NCBI GenBank assembly: GCA_963576565.1 | Contig: OY755042.1 | Location: forward strand, 97,644,185 to 97,708,184 | From: Aspidapion aeneum | Lineage: Eukaryota > Arthropoda > Insecta > Coleoptera > Brentidae | Direction of reading: 5' to 3' | DNA length: 64,000 nt | Part shown: piece by piece, positions 20,045 to 32,685 of the stretch | How positions within the stretch are numbered: the first letter of the stretch is position 1 | How the letters are laid out: every line of letters begins with the position of its first letter | Translations under genes and position numbers: made by a program | The notes under the pieces: generated by a model | Told to the model about the DNA's origin: nothing | The model's database searches: none | What the model saw: the letters and a program-made list of their open reading frames with translations, nothing else

Positions 20045-21690
20045 TAAAAGTACAGCGTGTCCCATTTTCGATGGGATTAAATGGAAATCTCGGTTATTAT
20101 CAAAGATATCGATTTTCTCATTGCACCTTACCGTGCTGTTTTTTTGAGCCCATCAGATTTTTGTTATAGCCCATAGTTTCGCTAATACAGGGAGTTTTTA
20201 AAAAAATTGCATTTTTAATAATCGCTTATATCTCGCTCATTTTGCAAGATATTTTTATTCTGGAAAAACCTTTTCATGGCAACTTTTTTAAAAGAAAATA
20301 ATGACGTTGTCAATTTTTAAAATTATTGTTTAGTTTTTGAGATATGGTAATTATCATAAAAATTAAATACGGACCTGGATTTTTTGTATTACTATTTTAA
20401 TTGGTTTTGTGCTATTATTATCACAAGGGTTAAAAAAATATTTAATATTTAAAAACAAATTAGTCCGAACCTGGAAATTTCCAACATAAAAAATTAAAAA
20501 TTGCTAGTTGAACGTTAATTTAAAGATTTTTTTGAAACCAAGTCTACGACAAATTAAAAAAAAAATAACGAATATACTCATTTTTCTTTACTGATATGAA
20601 TGTTCAAACTGATTGCTATTATGTGTAAGACATTGTTGGCATTTTCAAGTAATTTTCAACATATCACATTTTTCAAATTCTGGATATGGTAATTATCATA
20701 AAAATTAAATACGGACCTGGATTTTTTGTATTACTATTTTAATTGGTTTTGTGCTATTATTATCACAAGGGATAAAAAAATATTTAATATTTAAAAACAA
20801 ATTAGTCCGAACCTGGAAATTTCCAACATAAAAAATTAAAAATTGCTAGTTGAACGTTAATTTAAAGATTTTTTTGAAACCAAGTCTACGACAAATTAAA
20901 AAAAAAATAACGAATATACTCATTTTTCTTTACTGATATGAATGTTCAAACTGATTGCTATTATGTGTAAGACATTGTTGGCATTTTCAAGTAATTTTCA
21001 ACATATCACATTTTTCAAATTCTGGATATGGTCGATTTCTAGCCATTTTAGAATAACTTTGAGTGAGCCATTCACAAAAATGACAATGTCAATTCCACGC
21101 TTTTGTTTTTCCATGTTGAAGTAAATTTCATGAGTTACTGTGTTTCCATCAAATAATCACTATGATATTATTTTTTAAACTTTTTAACTATTTTTACTTT
21201 ATTTAAAAATCGATCGATTAGTATGTCTTGCCATTTTCAATTTATATTTACGTTGGAAATTTACAGGTTCGGACTAATGTTGTTTTTAAATATAATTTTT
21301 TTTTTTAACCAAAAAAATATTAAATTTTTATTATTTTGTGATAATAATAGCATAAAACCAAATAAAAACGTAATAAAAAAAATCCAGGTCCGTATTTAAT
21401 TTTTTTATGATAAATACCATGTCTCAAAATCTAAAAAATATTTTAAAAAAATTGACGTCATTATTTTGCTCTAAAAAAGTTGCCACAAAAAGGTTTTTAC
21501 AGAATAAAAATATCTTGCAAAATAAGCAAGACACGAGGAATTATTAAAAATGTAATTTTTTCAAAAACTCCCTGTACTCGTATTAGCGAAACCACGGGGT
21601 ATAGAAAAATTTTTAGGGGCTCAAAAAAAGAGCACGGTAAGGTGCAATCAGAAATTCGATATCTCTAAGAACAACCGAGTTTTCAATTTA
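20045..21690. repeat. Long inverted-repeat (foldback) element
   Basis: The left arm (about 20089-20500) and right arm (about 21220-21690) are inverted copies with indels. Landmarks are GATATCGA, TTGCACCTTACCGTGCT, GTTTCGCTAATAC and CGGACCTGGATTTTTT. The left end has an extra TACAGCGTGTCCCATTTTC terminus resembling the CAGGGTGTCCC family; the right end lacks it and may be truncated. No coding domain. Confidence 0.7.
20341..21024 (+). repeat. 342-bp tandem duplication inside the foldback element
   Basis: GATATGGTAATTATCATAAA begins at 20341 and again at 20683, and the unit boundary recurs at 21025. The two copies are almost identical (one A/T difference noticed near 20430/20772), so the duplication is recent. 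Confidence 0.9.
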
Positions 21691-21804
21691 GGAATAAACA
21701 GTAACATATTAATTTTTAATTGAGTATTAAATCATGCTTTTTTACGTCATCAGCATATCCGAAAAGTGGATCAAACAAAGGTCTGCTTATTATTATCATA
21801 TATA

Positions 21805-23501
21805 CAGGGTGTCCTATTAAAAGGATGGCAGCTGGATTTATCTCAGAAACTACTATCGCTACGACTTCGGGAAAAAAACTTGCGAAATCACCTAAAGTAT
21901 TTTTGTTTCTGTAGCTCTCCGCTAGGGGCAGTAATTCATCTATCGACTAGAAATTTTTGGACGAAACACTATGATTAACATACACAAATTATTCCCTGAA
22001 GAATCCTGCATAATTTGGACCCCCCAGGATCAATGAAAATGGCACTTTTTATTAAGAAATTAATTACTCCTTAAATCTGCTTTTATTATTTATTCGACTT
22101 AAAAAAAGCCTAAAAAATCTTGGTGAGTTTTTGTTCATGTTTGTGGGTTTTCTAAAGAAGAAATTTAAAAAAAGTATTAAACTTAAGAACTTTTTTTTTA
22201 AATCCAGATACAAACCCATTAATATTTTTCCTTAAAGTTGTATATTTATTTAATAAGTTGCGAAAACTTGCATTTTAAGATTTTACTTTGTATAAAAGAT
22301 AAGTATTTCAAAAAAAAGCTTTTTAAACATGACCTTACTTTACTTAATTGCATTTTACTTTAAAACCTCTGTATCTTTATATTATAATTTGACGTTTGCT
22401 TACGTTCATTGTTTTGTTTTTTAAAAATTAAGAGGCAATAAATATCAATTTTCAAAAATTATAACAGGTGTGATATAAACATAAAAGGGACATTTTAGCT
22501 CGCGTATTTTATACTTTGTTACCGTTTTTGTTATTACTGAGTCTCTCTCTCTTCTCCCTCTTTTTTTTTATTTACGGTAACGGTACCGTCCTTTAATGTT
22601 ACCGTTATTTTTTAAGGTTATTTTTGTATAGTTTTCTTTTAACACAGTCGAATTTTTACTAAAATTCGGTAGTTTGGTTGTAAAAAACCATAAATCTAAT
22701 AAAAATTAATAACCAAATATAAATAAACAAAAAGTTGAAGGTGCTTGAAACTACTAAATTAATTTGTGTTATGCTTATCTTTAGTGTTTCAAAATCTATC
22801 TTTTTTGCCCGAAATTTTAGTAACAATAACGATAACAGCTGTCAAATTTTTTGTTATTTTTATCTGACCCAAAATGTCCCCAATATAATATAACGCCCCG
22901 TGTCATAGTATTTTACACACATAAAACATTATTTTTAAATATCGTAAAAACTAAGTCAAATGTGGATTAAAGATGATGTAAGATTAAATTATAGCGCCTA
23001 ACAACTTCAGATAAAAATATTGATGGGTTTGTATCTACATTTTTAAAGACGATTTTAAGTGTAGAAATTTGAAAAAATTTCCTTTTTCAAATATTTATTT
23101 GAACAAAAAGTCCAGAAGGTTTGCATTTTTTAGGCTTCATCGCCTATTGATGGGAAAGTGACATGGTACACGCGAGAGGCCCTAATTATGCAGAATTTTT
23201 CAAGGAAAATGAATATGGTATAATTTTTGTCTGTTAATTATAGTGTTTCGTCCAAAAATGCAAATTTTCTAGTTGGATGTAGGGTCACTGCATCACGAAG
23301 ACGTAGTGTCTCCAGGCTTCCAGGATGCAGTGACCCTAGTTGGATGATGTAATTAGTACTCCCTGGCGGGGAACTACAGAAACAAAAATATTTTAGGTGA
23401 ATTTTCAAACGCCGATTTTATTATAACAATTTTTTTCCCGAAGTCGAAGCAATAGAAGTTTCTGAGATAAATCCGGCAGCCATCTTTAATGGGACACCCT
23501 G
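21805..23501. mobile_element. TIR element, 1.7 kb, CAGGGTGTCCC family
   Basis: The ends CAGGGTGTCCTATTAAAAGG and, on the other strand, CAGGGTGTCCCATTAAAGAT are flanked by TA on both sides (21803-21804 and 23502-23503). The inverted arms extend about 170 bp (GGATTTATCTCAGAAACT, CGACTTCGGGAAAAAAA). The interior is AT-rich with no transposase recognised. TA target suggests a Tc1/mariner-type mobiliser, which is inference. Confidence 0.8.
23270..23346. repeat. Small hairpin insertion with flanking duplication
   Basis: AGGGTCACTGCATC and GATGCAGTGACCCT enclose about 28 bases. The whole is flanked by CTAGTTGGATG on both sides, and the inverted partner arm near 21940 lacks it, so it looks like a separate small insertion. 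Confidence 0.6.
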
Positions 23502-23503
23502 TA

Positions 23504-24932
23504 TAACATACTTTATTTCGCAAAAAATTATCTTGACAATGAGATAGATAAATCTAACCTGTTAATTAATAGATAGTTATATTAATTTTTTCTATACATA
23601 AAAAGTTTTACACGGTCGCTTTATTATACAGCGGATTTCCTAAAGGTGCTACATAAGAATAATGGCAGAAAAGTTCTCATAATATAGTTATTTTCACCCA
23701 AGTACGTTAGAGCATAAATATGGGGCATACCCATGCATTCTCACACGCGATACTTGAAACCAGGACCCCTATTTAATTCTTAATGTTCCTTTTTCGGGTA
23801 GACAGGATTTCGTTTACTGCGCATGCGTTAGTTTTGGTGGTTTTGGAACATACTCCGATACGTCACTACATTATTTGATAATTGTTAAAAGTTTAGGGTT
23901 ATGTCTATTATTTTTTTCTAAAAATTAGTTGATTGGGTGAAAATTTATTAAATTGTGGATTAAAATTGTAGTTTTTCTAAAACTAATTGTGCAGATTTAT
24001 TGTGGACACCATGAAGAATGTTTAATGGCATTTATAAACCAGTCTTAACTTTATTAACAAACTATGAAGAAATATACAAATAGTTACCTATGGAATGGCA
24101 TTCCCTAGTTCTCCTTGACATTTTTCCACAAACCGCACATGTTTTATGTGAATTATTTCCCAGTTTTCACAGAAAAAACATTATTTTAGATGACAAACGC
24201 AAAACCCCGCAAAATGTAAATAAGCAACAAAGATGGACTCTACTCACAAAGCAGCTGTGTGTCTATATGACAAATTTGCCATTGTTTCCAAAGCCAGCTA
24301 TGAGGCCTCAGTTTTCGATTCTTCGAACATGTATTTATGCTAACGTATTTGCTTTCACCACTTTGTCGTTTTTAAGATGACTATCGTGAATTTTTGCTCT
24401 CTTGAGAGTAGAATCGCAGTCGCATGATAGTATCATAGAGTAATAAGTATATATTACTCTATGGTAGTATTATAGTTTTCCCGCTGCGCCACCACTTCTG
24501 CTACAAATATTTTGGTGCCTTCTTAATCACAACATTATTCTACATCAATTTTTATAAGCAAATTTTCTTCAGCTTTTGTGGTTTTCAAGAAACAAATAAC
24601 TTACAGTTATCAAGCATCGTTTGTTTATTATTTTCCGGGCTTTTTTTATCACAACTAGGAAAATTTTGCGAAAAATAATCTTGAGATCAGTTTTTCAAAT
24701 GGACACGCAGCCCTAAACAGTAAAGTTGAATTACTTTTTCTTAAAGCACACTTCCTTGAAAAAAAAAGTTTCCCACACTATTTTAGTGCAGAAAATTCTA
24801 CTTTGACGCACTACTGTGGAAAAAAGTTGCGCTTAGAAATGTTAAATTTTAAAAAAACCTCTATAATATTGCCTATTAAATGCTTGAGTGTAAAGATAAT
24901 ATGTTATATTTTGTTAAAACACTTGTTTTTTT
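23504..24932. other. Non-coding spacer
   Basis: No supported gene. A 96-codon open stretch at 24090-24380 has no recognised domain. A short palindrome around 24434-24463 (ATAGAGTAATA...TATTACTCTAT) is the only structure noted. Confidence 0.45.
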
Positions 24933-25265
24933 AGAAAAGTATGGTGATCGTGTCAAAAATTAGAAAAGAGAAGTTTCTCCGACTTCAAAAAATTGTATAT
25001 ATCTTTGCGTTTCAGATGATTTTGAAACTTCTTTGTCGCTCCGTCTGTCTACCACCACTTATTTGTATGTCTGTCTGTCTGTAACGACCAACGCGCATAA
25101 CTCAAAAAATACTTGCCCGATTTTAATGAACTTTGGTGCCTGGGATTGGTTTTGGCTTTAGACGGTCCCATTTAAAAATTTAAAAATCATCGAATAAAGG
25201 TTTAAAAAAAAAAGGGTGGGGGTATAATCTTGTGTGCTTAAGTGCCCATATATTGAGCATTTTTT
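24933..25265 (+). repeat. Dispersed 730-bp repeat, copy 3, shortened and diverged
   Basis: Matches the CTCCGA, TTTGCGTTTCAGATGATTTT, TGTCTGTCTG, CGATTTTAATGAA and GGGTGGGGGTA blocks of the other copies. Two of the three subrepeats and both hairpins are missing. It ends with GCCCATATATTGAGCATTTT. Confidence 0.75.
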
Positions 25266-27043
25266 TATGTTTTCCTGACGCTCGTAGAAAGACAATTATT
25301 CCGAACGCTTAATGGAACCTATTTTTCGATATTTAGATGCTTGAAAGAACTCACTAAGCATCATTCTGTCAACGGAATTTGCGAGTGGAAAAATCGATTT
25401 TCTGCACTTGTTAGAAAAGTGCACTTTTCTGCACTAATTTCCGCACTTGTTCGGTAAACATGTTTTTTTACACTAGTGCAGTAAAGTGAAGAACCTTAGC
25501 AACGCATCAATAAGAATCTTTTTTTACTAAATTACATTCAATTTTGTGATTGGGATTATAGATATAATTTCTGATTTTTCCTCGAAACATTTTTATAGCC
25601 ACTGTGTATTTTAAAATAAATTCTAGTCTACCATTCTATCCTAGTATGGTAAAGTATTAAAATTCTAATAATTGTCCCCCCTTTTTTTCAGAAAAGTTCA
25701 AACACAAGAGGCACATTTTGGTGTAGTACATAACTAGCCTAGTTATAAACAAGTTTTTCTTTAAAAAATCTAAACCGCTCCGCCCCGCCCCCTTTTTAAA
25801 AGTCTGGGGCTACCATTGGAAAAGTATTTACAAATTAAAATAAATGCATTTATATTTTTGTAAATGGAACTTTTTGTTATTGACTTTACTATACAGCGTG
25901 TTTCAACGAAGACTCAATACAGGCTTTCTCGGGTACTTTTTGATGAAATTTGGCAAAAATCTTGGACACACAAAGGGCTCGACTTATCAGTCCGGACCGT
26001 CCCACATGGCACAAAAATGATATCAACATTAAATTAACGTGAACAAAAATAACAAACGTTTTTTTTACTTGAAAACCTCATACAATATAATATTTATTTT
26101 GTTAAATCTACATGCTTAAAGATAACCTAAACACAAGGAGAAATCAAGCTATAAAAATGTACATTTTGCTGAAGTTTCTGGTGCTGTGTATATAACGTCA
26201 TTTTTACCCTCGTTATTTTCATGTGCCAAATTCACACTTGAAAAGTCCTCCACAACATGTTCTAAAACGCCACTAGATTAAGACTTCATGTCTTTTCTTG
26301 TTACGTTTATTTTAATAATATTTTTGTAACTCAAAAGTGACGCGAAAGGAAGTTATAAAAGTTTACTAGTTTAAGACTACAACACTTCAAGACAATTTTA
26401 AAGATGGCGCTAGACAAAATGTCTATATATACATTATTATTTTTTTTAAAAGCTAAACAAGATTTTTTAACAGTAACCACTTTCACAGAATATTAATGTG
26501 TCTTTATCAGGTTAATAACGTGATCGTGAAGGATCAGGGATCAGTTCCTTAACAGGTTTTTGGAGTTAAGAGGCGAAAGCACTTCCTGATAGATTTCGTC
26601 AGAGTGAAAAATGCCAAAAAAGGCGTGAATCTAATGTGATTCTGACGTTGATAAAAATCACTTGAAAATATAGTAAAAACATTGCTGTTTTAATTTGATA
26701 ATGGCGTTATTACAACGCAATTTTTAGCAACGTTAGACACGTGATTGTGCTATGTGGGGTGTGTCATTGGTTTTTCTATATGGGTAACTATTTTATTATA
26801 GTAAAAATATCATATAATATTTCTTATCTAACGAAAAAATACTTGGTATGGAGACTGTCCGTGCTTTCTGACCCAAACCGTAAAAAAAAAAGATATTTTT
26901 TTCGTCCCAGATAACATGTGATATTTTACCCATTTGCATTAAAAATGCATTTTTGTATCTATGAGTTCATTGTGGTTACCTAATATACAGTGCGTGTCCA
27001 GCAATGTTAAAAACAGTACATAGTTTTTGATTTATGTGGTGAA
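25266..27043. other. Region upstream of gene B exon 1
   Basis: Non-coding. TATACAGCGTGTTTCAACG at about 25893 resembles one end of a CAGGGTGT-type element, and TATACAGTGCGTGTCCAGC at about 26990 another, but I could not pair them. The promoter of gene B may lie in the last few hundred bases; no core element is assigned. Confidence 0.4.
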
Positions 27044-27538
27044 ATGGATAAACACAAAATTCTAGCGATTTCCGATCACTTGTTCTCAGGTTGTGTGGTA
27101 GCTCCCTTGGTAGTTGGAGTTTGGGCTGGAATATGGAACATAGAGGACATTTACATTTTTCCCTTCAACCCCGATTTACGGTGTGTTACAACATTTTTTA
27201 TTGGAGCTATAATGCAGCTGTGTTTGTATTTTGTTAAAGACTTGATATCAAAACATTGTAATTCAAAGAAAAATAAATTATTTTATTTTTTAGTGAGTAG
27301 ACTTTTTACAATCTCTTTGTGTTTTGCAAACGTTAATAGTTGGAAATGTTCTTGGTATCTCATTTCGTTGGGACTTGATAGTTCACCATTTTGGGTGGTT
27401 TTTGCGACAGTTTTTGTAGTTTTAATAATCCTAATTGCCTTAAAGAGTTTAAAAAGTGCCTGCTTTTCACCATTGGTTATTGATCCCGATTGGGGTGAAA
27501 GATATTTTGATATGTTCAACAGATTTCAGCATTTATTT
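27044..27538 (+). CDS. Gene B exon 1, Fuseless-like eight-pass membrane protein
   Basis: ATG 27044 (context GAAATGG) and 165 codons to a donor GTAAGT at 27539, phase 0. It encodes membrane segments 1-4. GVWAGIWNIEDIYIFP follows segment 1, and VNSWKCSWYLISLG follows segment 3 at the place where paralogues have WRGPW. It ends ALKSLKSACFSPLVID...RFQHLF, the equivalent of RGLRNVSSPP...FRIT in A1. All five B exons join in frame to a 402-residue protein with eight predicted membrane segments and a charged C-terminal tail, matching the described topology of Drosophila Fuseless. Family assignment is by topology and motif pattern, without a database search. Confidence 0.75.
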
Positions 27539-29085
27539 GTAAGTATAAGTCCAGACGGAGTCTTCCATTTTCTACAGTTTTGGGAAGTGTCGGGTACTAC
27601 TAGAGGAGACACTATTGAGGAGAGAGAAAATAAAATAAATGGATCATAACAAAAACATTTCATGTAAAACAAAAGCCAAGTACGCGAACATGGCATTCCG
27701 TAAAAAGAATTGAGATAAAATTAACGCCAAGTTATCCAATACAAATTTCAAAATGAAAGGTTCTTACTAGTTTGGAAATGTTTTTTTAAACTTTGCTATT
27801 ACAGCCAAATTTCTTTATGTTCAATTTACGACTGTCGTAGCAAATTTAAATTATTGTGAGAACATTCCCCAATTTGTTAAAATCCACAAGACAAAATTTT
27901 ATGTGGATGCGCTATTGGAGCACCTTAAATTTTTGATGAATAACACTTAATTAGTAATCCTAGAAAAAAATAAAGGAAGTCATAAAATTGAGTTATTTGA
28001 AGCACGTGTTTTCAATGAAAAGTTGATTAATATTAATTTTCTTTAGTTAATAGGTAGGTAACTGAAAATTTCATCCTAATTTAATTTTTGATCATTTTAA
28101 TATGACATCAACTAGAGATTTATCGTATTTCAGTTTTTTTTGTAACCTTGTCTTTTCCGTGCGGATCCTTGGACCCCTTTGAAACTCCAGACCGAGTAAT
28201 TTTACCTTCCTAGCCAGCGCAGCAATGACTGGATAACGCCGCAAAATTAAAATTTGGATATATGTGGACCTATATTGGCAATCTTGTCATGACGTTTGTC
28301 GGTGTGTCTGTCTGTCGGTATTTCTGTCTGTCCCGCCGACGATAGCCCGGAACCGAGATTTCCATGAAAAATAGTGTTCGACACTGTAACGAGTTGATTG
28401 ATTAAAATACATTAATACTAATGACAGTTTTTTGACGGTTAAAAACATAAAAAATTCTAACTTTTTACTGCACCGACCAGAAATATTCTAAAATTACATA
28501 GAAAATAAATGGATCCATGACGGATCTGACACCTTCCTAGCTAGCCTATTATCCATTGACTTCTATACCCTACGGGTAGACCCGGCATGGGCCAAAATTG
28601 CCATTATATCAAGCTTTTATCGCAATTGACCAAATACAAGTAAGAATTTAATGAGCAAAATAGGGATGAAAATAGAATTTCGGTTTGGTGAGTCCGGAAA
28701 CATGCAACATCGCAAAAATATTCTATTTGCTTGTCTTGGATAAAAAAGGGCAGTGGCGGCGCAAAATAAAAATTTTGAATTCCACTAGAATTTTTTTATC
28801 AACAATTTTCTGTTTGAATAATAAATAATTCATGAATACTTACTTGTGTGTGTTTACAAAATTCTCTTCAGTAAAAAAAAGAGTAAAAAGAATTTCTAAG
28901 CATGCTAAGTGCAGTGGATGTATTAAAATTATTGTTTTCATCTTAGAACTTTAGAAATGTTGTACCTTCCAGGTAAAATATTTTCTTTCTTTGAACAAGG
29001 GTCTTCTTCAACTCTTCTTTTCTTGGGTGGACTACAAGTTATGCTCGAGTCAGATGAAATTTCGGAACTAAAAATTTCAATTCGG
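27539..29085 (+). other. Gene B intron 1, first part
   Basis: Non-coding. At 28250-28460 there is a diverged repeat (TCTGTCTGTCGG... and ATGAAAAATAGTGTTCGACAC) that recurs in reverse orientation at about 32000-32260. Confidence 0.5.
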
Positions 29086-29523
29086 AATGGGACAACCGGG
29101 CGCCGGGCCAACTCGGCGCCGCCAACAGGGCGCCGCGCCGAGCCTAATGGGCGCCGGGCCAACTGAGCGCCGGACTATTTTTTTTTCGATAAAATGTGCA
29201 GATAAAAACAAAATAAATATGTTATTTATACAAAACTTTCAACATCTATTAAGTCGAGTGTTGAAATTTGGTAGGTGTAGTGTTCTGCGACTTGAAACAC
29301 CGCCAAGTTCCATATTCGATACATATCGATGCATAAATAAGAAAGTCCGCCATTTTGGATGCGCCATTTTAATTTTTTTAAGTTTGTTTTTCATCTGCAC
29401 ATTTTATCAAGAAAAAATATTTTAGTCCGGCGCCCAGTTGGCTCGGCGTCAAGTTGGCCCGGCGCCCAGTTGGCCTGCCGCCCAGTTGGTGGCGCCGAGT
29501 TGGCGGCGCCCAGTTGTCCTAGA
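29086..29523. mobile_element. Foldback element with GGCGCC-rich termini
   Basis: About 438 bp. The inverted ends consist of tandem 12-19 nt units around GGGCGCCGGGCCAACT, four on the left and six on the right, followed by CGGACTA, T-rich sequence and AAAATGTGCAGAT on both arms. Very GC-rich ends in an AT-rich genome. No protein. Confidence 0.75.
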
Positions 29524-30187
29524 CTGCAACACATTTCAGGGGTCTGGTACGTTTTACCACCTTTCTTAAAACTACGAAGTTTTTTGAAAAATGATAATTT
29601 TAGACCATTTTATAGTGATTTCTAAAAAAAAAATTGCGGACTATCGTTGATTTTGTTAAAAAAATTGAAATTGAAACATTCTTAAAACCCCATTAAAACC
29701 CATACAAATTGCTACAAAAGAAGCATTTTCTCATTTCAAACTGAAACAAAACGGTCCCTGACGTCTATCAGCTGTCAACAAAAACTTGAAATAACTAAGG
29801 TCACTGATCGAAATCGGGTCAGTTTTTTTGGTCCTTTTATGAAAATGCACAATTTTTAAAAAAGCATGAAATTCAAAACAAAATCAAGAAAACTATGATT
29901 CCTACATTTTTACAAATAAAAATTAGTTTAATTGAACATTATATCAATTTTTATTCCTTAAAACACTAAAAATTAATAATTATTTACTTTTTTAAAATTT
30001 ATCGAAGGTCTAACTGAACAAAAGCAAACTGAACCCATCCGTATCGAAATGAACCAAATCAAACCGAATCTAACGGTTCGGTTTGGTTCGGTTCGATTTG
30101 CTTAAACTGAACCGAACCTAACCGAATATAGCTAAACCTAACCTAAACAATCCTAGCGGAACCTAACCGAACATACTCAAACTGAAC
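29524..30187. other. Intron sequence, CCGAA/CCTAA-rich toward its end
   Basis: Unremarkable until about 30030, then GAACCGAACCTAACCGAAC-type degenerate pentamers lead into the pure minisatellite. Confidence 0.6.
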
Positions 30188-30615
30188 CAACCTAACCCAA
30201 CCTAACCCAACCTAACCTAACCCAACCTAACCCAACCTAACCCACCCTAACCCAACCTAACCCAACCTAACCCAACCTAACCCAACCTAACCCAACCTAA
30301 CCCAACCTAACCCAACCTAACCCAACCTAACCCAACCTAACCCAACCTAACCCAACCTAACCCAACCTAACCCAACCTAACCCAACCTAACCCAACCTAA
30401 CCCAACCTAACCCAACCTAACCCAACCTAACCCAACCTAACCCAACCTAACCCAACCTAATCCAACATAACCCAACCTAACCCAACCTAACCCAACCTAA
30501 CCCAACCTAACCCAACCTAACCCAACCTAACCCAACCTAACCCAACCTAACCCAACCTAACCCAACCTAACCCAACCTAACCCAACCTAACCCAACCTAA
30601 CCAAACCTAACCTAC
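30188..30615. repeat. (CCCAACCTAA)n minisatellite, about 42 units
   Basis: About 425 bp of an almost perfect 10-nt unit, with a few variants near 30240 and 30460. On the other strand the unit is TTAGG plus TTGGG, i.e. the common insect telomere pentamer followed by a one-base variant. Confidence 0.95.
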
Positions 30616-32285
30616 CTATTGTTAATAAATATAGTAAAAGTTGTTAGGTTTATGTCCAGGGGGTAACCATTGTCCATAATCGTCGGAAATCGAGTTAGGA
30701 TTAGTGTATGCGACCATAAACATTGAGTGGCGAGTGAGTGTTTGGTCTTCAATTTTTTTAGGGAAATTTTTCAAAATCTTTTTTTGCGCACTCTGGGCAC
30801 CCTAATAAACCGTAATCTGGTCACCCTAATCCATCGCAATCAAAGAAAATGGGTAATCGAAGTGTCACAAATTTTTTGTTGGTTTCTATTCTTCTTTTAT
30901 ATTATGTAGGACAAAATTATTAATTAAACTAAGTGACCTTATTAAGTAAGACAGCATGATATTCAAATGACATTAGAAGGACATAAACATATGATACCGG
31001 CCTGTAGACCGGTCGCGGTGGTCATATAATAATAAATATATACTTTCGCGATGAAAGACCAAAATTTAACTTAAAATTACTGTAAAGTCCGCAAAAAACA
31101 TTAAATTTATCGAAATTTATAAAAACATAGATCAGTGTGTGTAACAATTCATCAAGATGTATGAAACTCGACCGTGACATGTCAAAAGTTTGGTTCGAAA
31201 AAACAAAAACAACTGGATAAAAATCGGTATGTAAGCATTTAAAAAGAAATCATTTTTAAGAAAATCAAATACTTTTTGTTAATTTTCATGCAATGCAAAA
31301 AAAAGTGCGGGGAAGTGACACTTTCTGAATCAAAATGTGTGAGGGTAAAATCGCACGGTCGCAGAAAAAACTATCTATCGTGACGCTACTGAACTTTCTC
31401 GTGTTTTAGGAAAAACTATCCGTCAAGACGACTTACCCATGAAATGTTGTTTTTTTATGGATTTTTTTTCTTCTTTTGCACAAAAAACAATTTTGGACCA
31501 TGTTTAAACTCAAATAGTTACTTCTAAACTTGTTTTTAAACGTTTTAAGATTTCTTTTTGTAATATTCCCGCACAAAATTCAAAAAAAATCATTTCCGTA
31601 CTTAGACAACATTGTCTATCAGTTTTCCCTGTATACACGGACTAACAGGTAGAATCACTCAAAATACGGCAGGTGGATTAAAGGTAGCCAGCTGCTTTTC
31701 TGTCGCACTTATGCCGTCAGTGTGAAAGAGATAAAAGTACCCTTATATTATCTAGGGTATTATTAGCATGCAAAATCACCGTATCTTTGTCCGTTTCACA
31801 TGTTCAATAATGTCTATCTCTGTTTTTATTGTAAAAGAAATACCCGACCATAGGAACCAAATTGGATAGGGTCAATAAAAAATGCCTTGTCTTTCCGTCT
31901 CTAACGCCCTTTTAGGGCGTTATACAACTCAATGCTATTATCACAGTTTTTGTAAATATCTCAGAAACTAAACGAAGTTTTTGGTTATTAGATGAATTAT
32001 TAAGCAAAATATAGTCTACTATATTCCGAAAACAGTGTACTGATACGATCTTTCGTTAAAAAAATTTAAATGTCAAAAAACTATCATTAGCATCAATGGA
32101 TGTTAACCAAAATCTAAACAGTTCATAAGAGTGTCGAACACTATTTTACCTGAAAATTTTATGAAACTCGGTTCAGCGGTTTAGGTGGTATTGTGTTACG
32201 GACAGAAATAATATACACACACATAGACAGACATCACGACGATATTGCTAGGATAGGTCAAAATCGAGGGGTCATCAGCTTTCAA
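30616..32285. other. Intron sequence, no gene
   Basis: The reading frame at 30727-30909 has no support. From about 32000 to 32260 there is a reverse-oriented copy of the 28250-28460 repeat (GTCGAACACTATTTTACCTG, ACTCGGTTCAGCGGTTTAGG). Confidence 0.5.
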
Positions 32286-32289
32286 CAGT

Positions 32290-32685
32290 ACTGTACAAAT
32301 TTCACAACAGGACCCGACAGTACCACAACAGGATCCAACAGTACTCGACAGTACACGACAGTACCCAACAGTACTCAACAGGACCCAACAGTACTCGACA
32401 GTACACGACAGTACCCAACAGTACTCAACAGGACCCAACAGTACACGACAGGACCCAACAGTACTCGACAGTACTCAACAGGACCCAACAGTACTCGACA
32501 GTACACGTCAGTACCCAACAGTACTCGACAGGACCCAACAGTACTCGACAGTACACGACAGTACCCAACAGTACTCGACAGGACCCAACAGTACGCGACA
32601 GTACACGACAGGACCCAACAGTACACGATAGTACTCAACAGGAGCCGACAGGACCCAACAGTACTCGACACTACCATGGGCGCAC
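32290..32685 (+). repeat. 10-nt minisatellite (CAACAGTACT/CGACAGGACC), block 1
   Basis: About 40 units of a 10-nt motif with alternating variants CAACAGTACT, CGACAGTACA and CAACAGGACC. Open reading frames on both strands follow from the 30-nt super-period and are not genes. Confidence 0.95.

Noticed and set aside
24090..24380. 96-codon frame
   Set aside because: No recognisable domain, weak start context, no partner exons seen.
30188..30615. True chromosome end (telomere)
   Set aside because: Unique genic DNA continues on both sides and the unit is a 10-mer with TTGGG, so it is interstitial.
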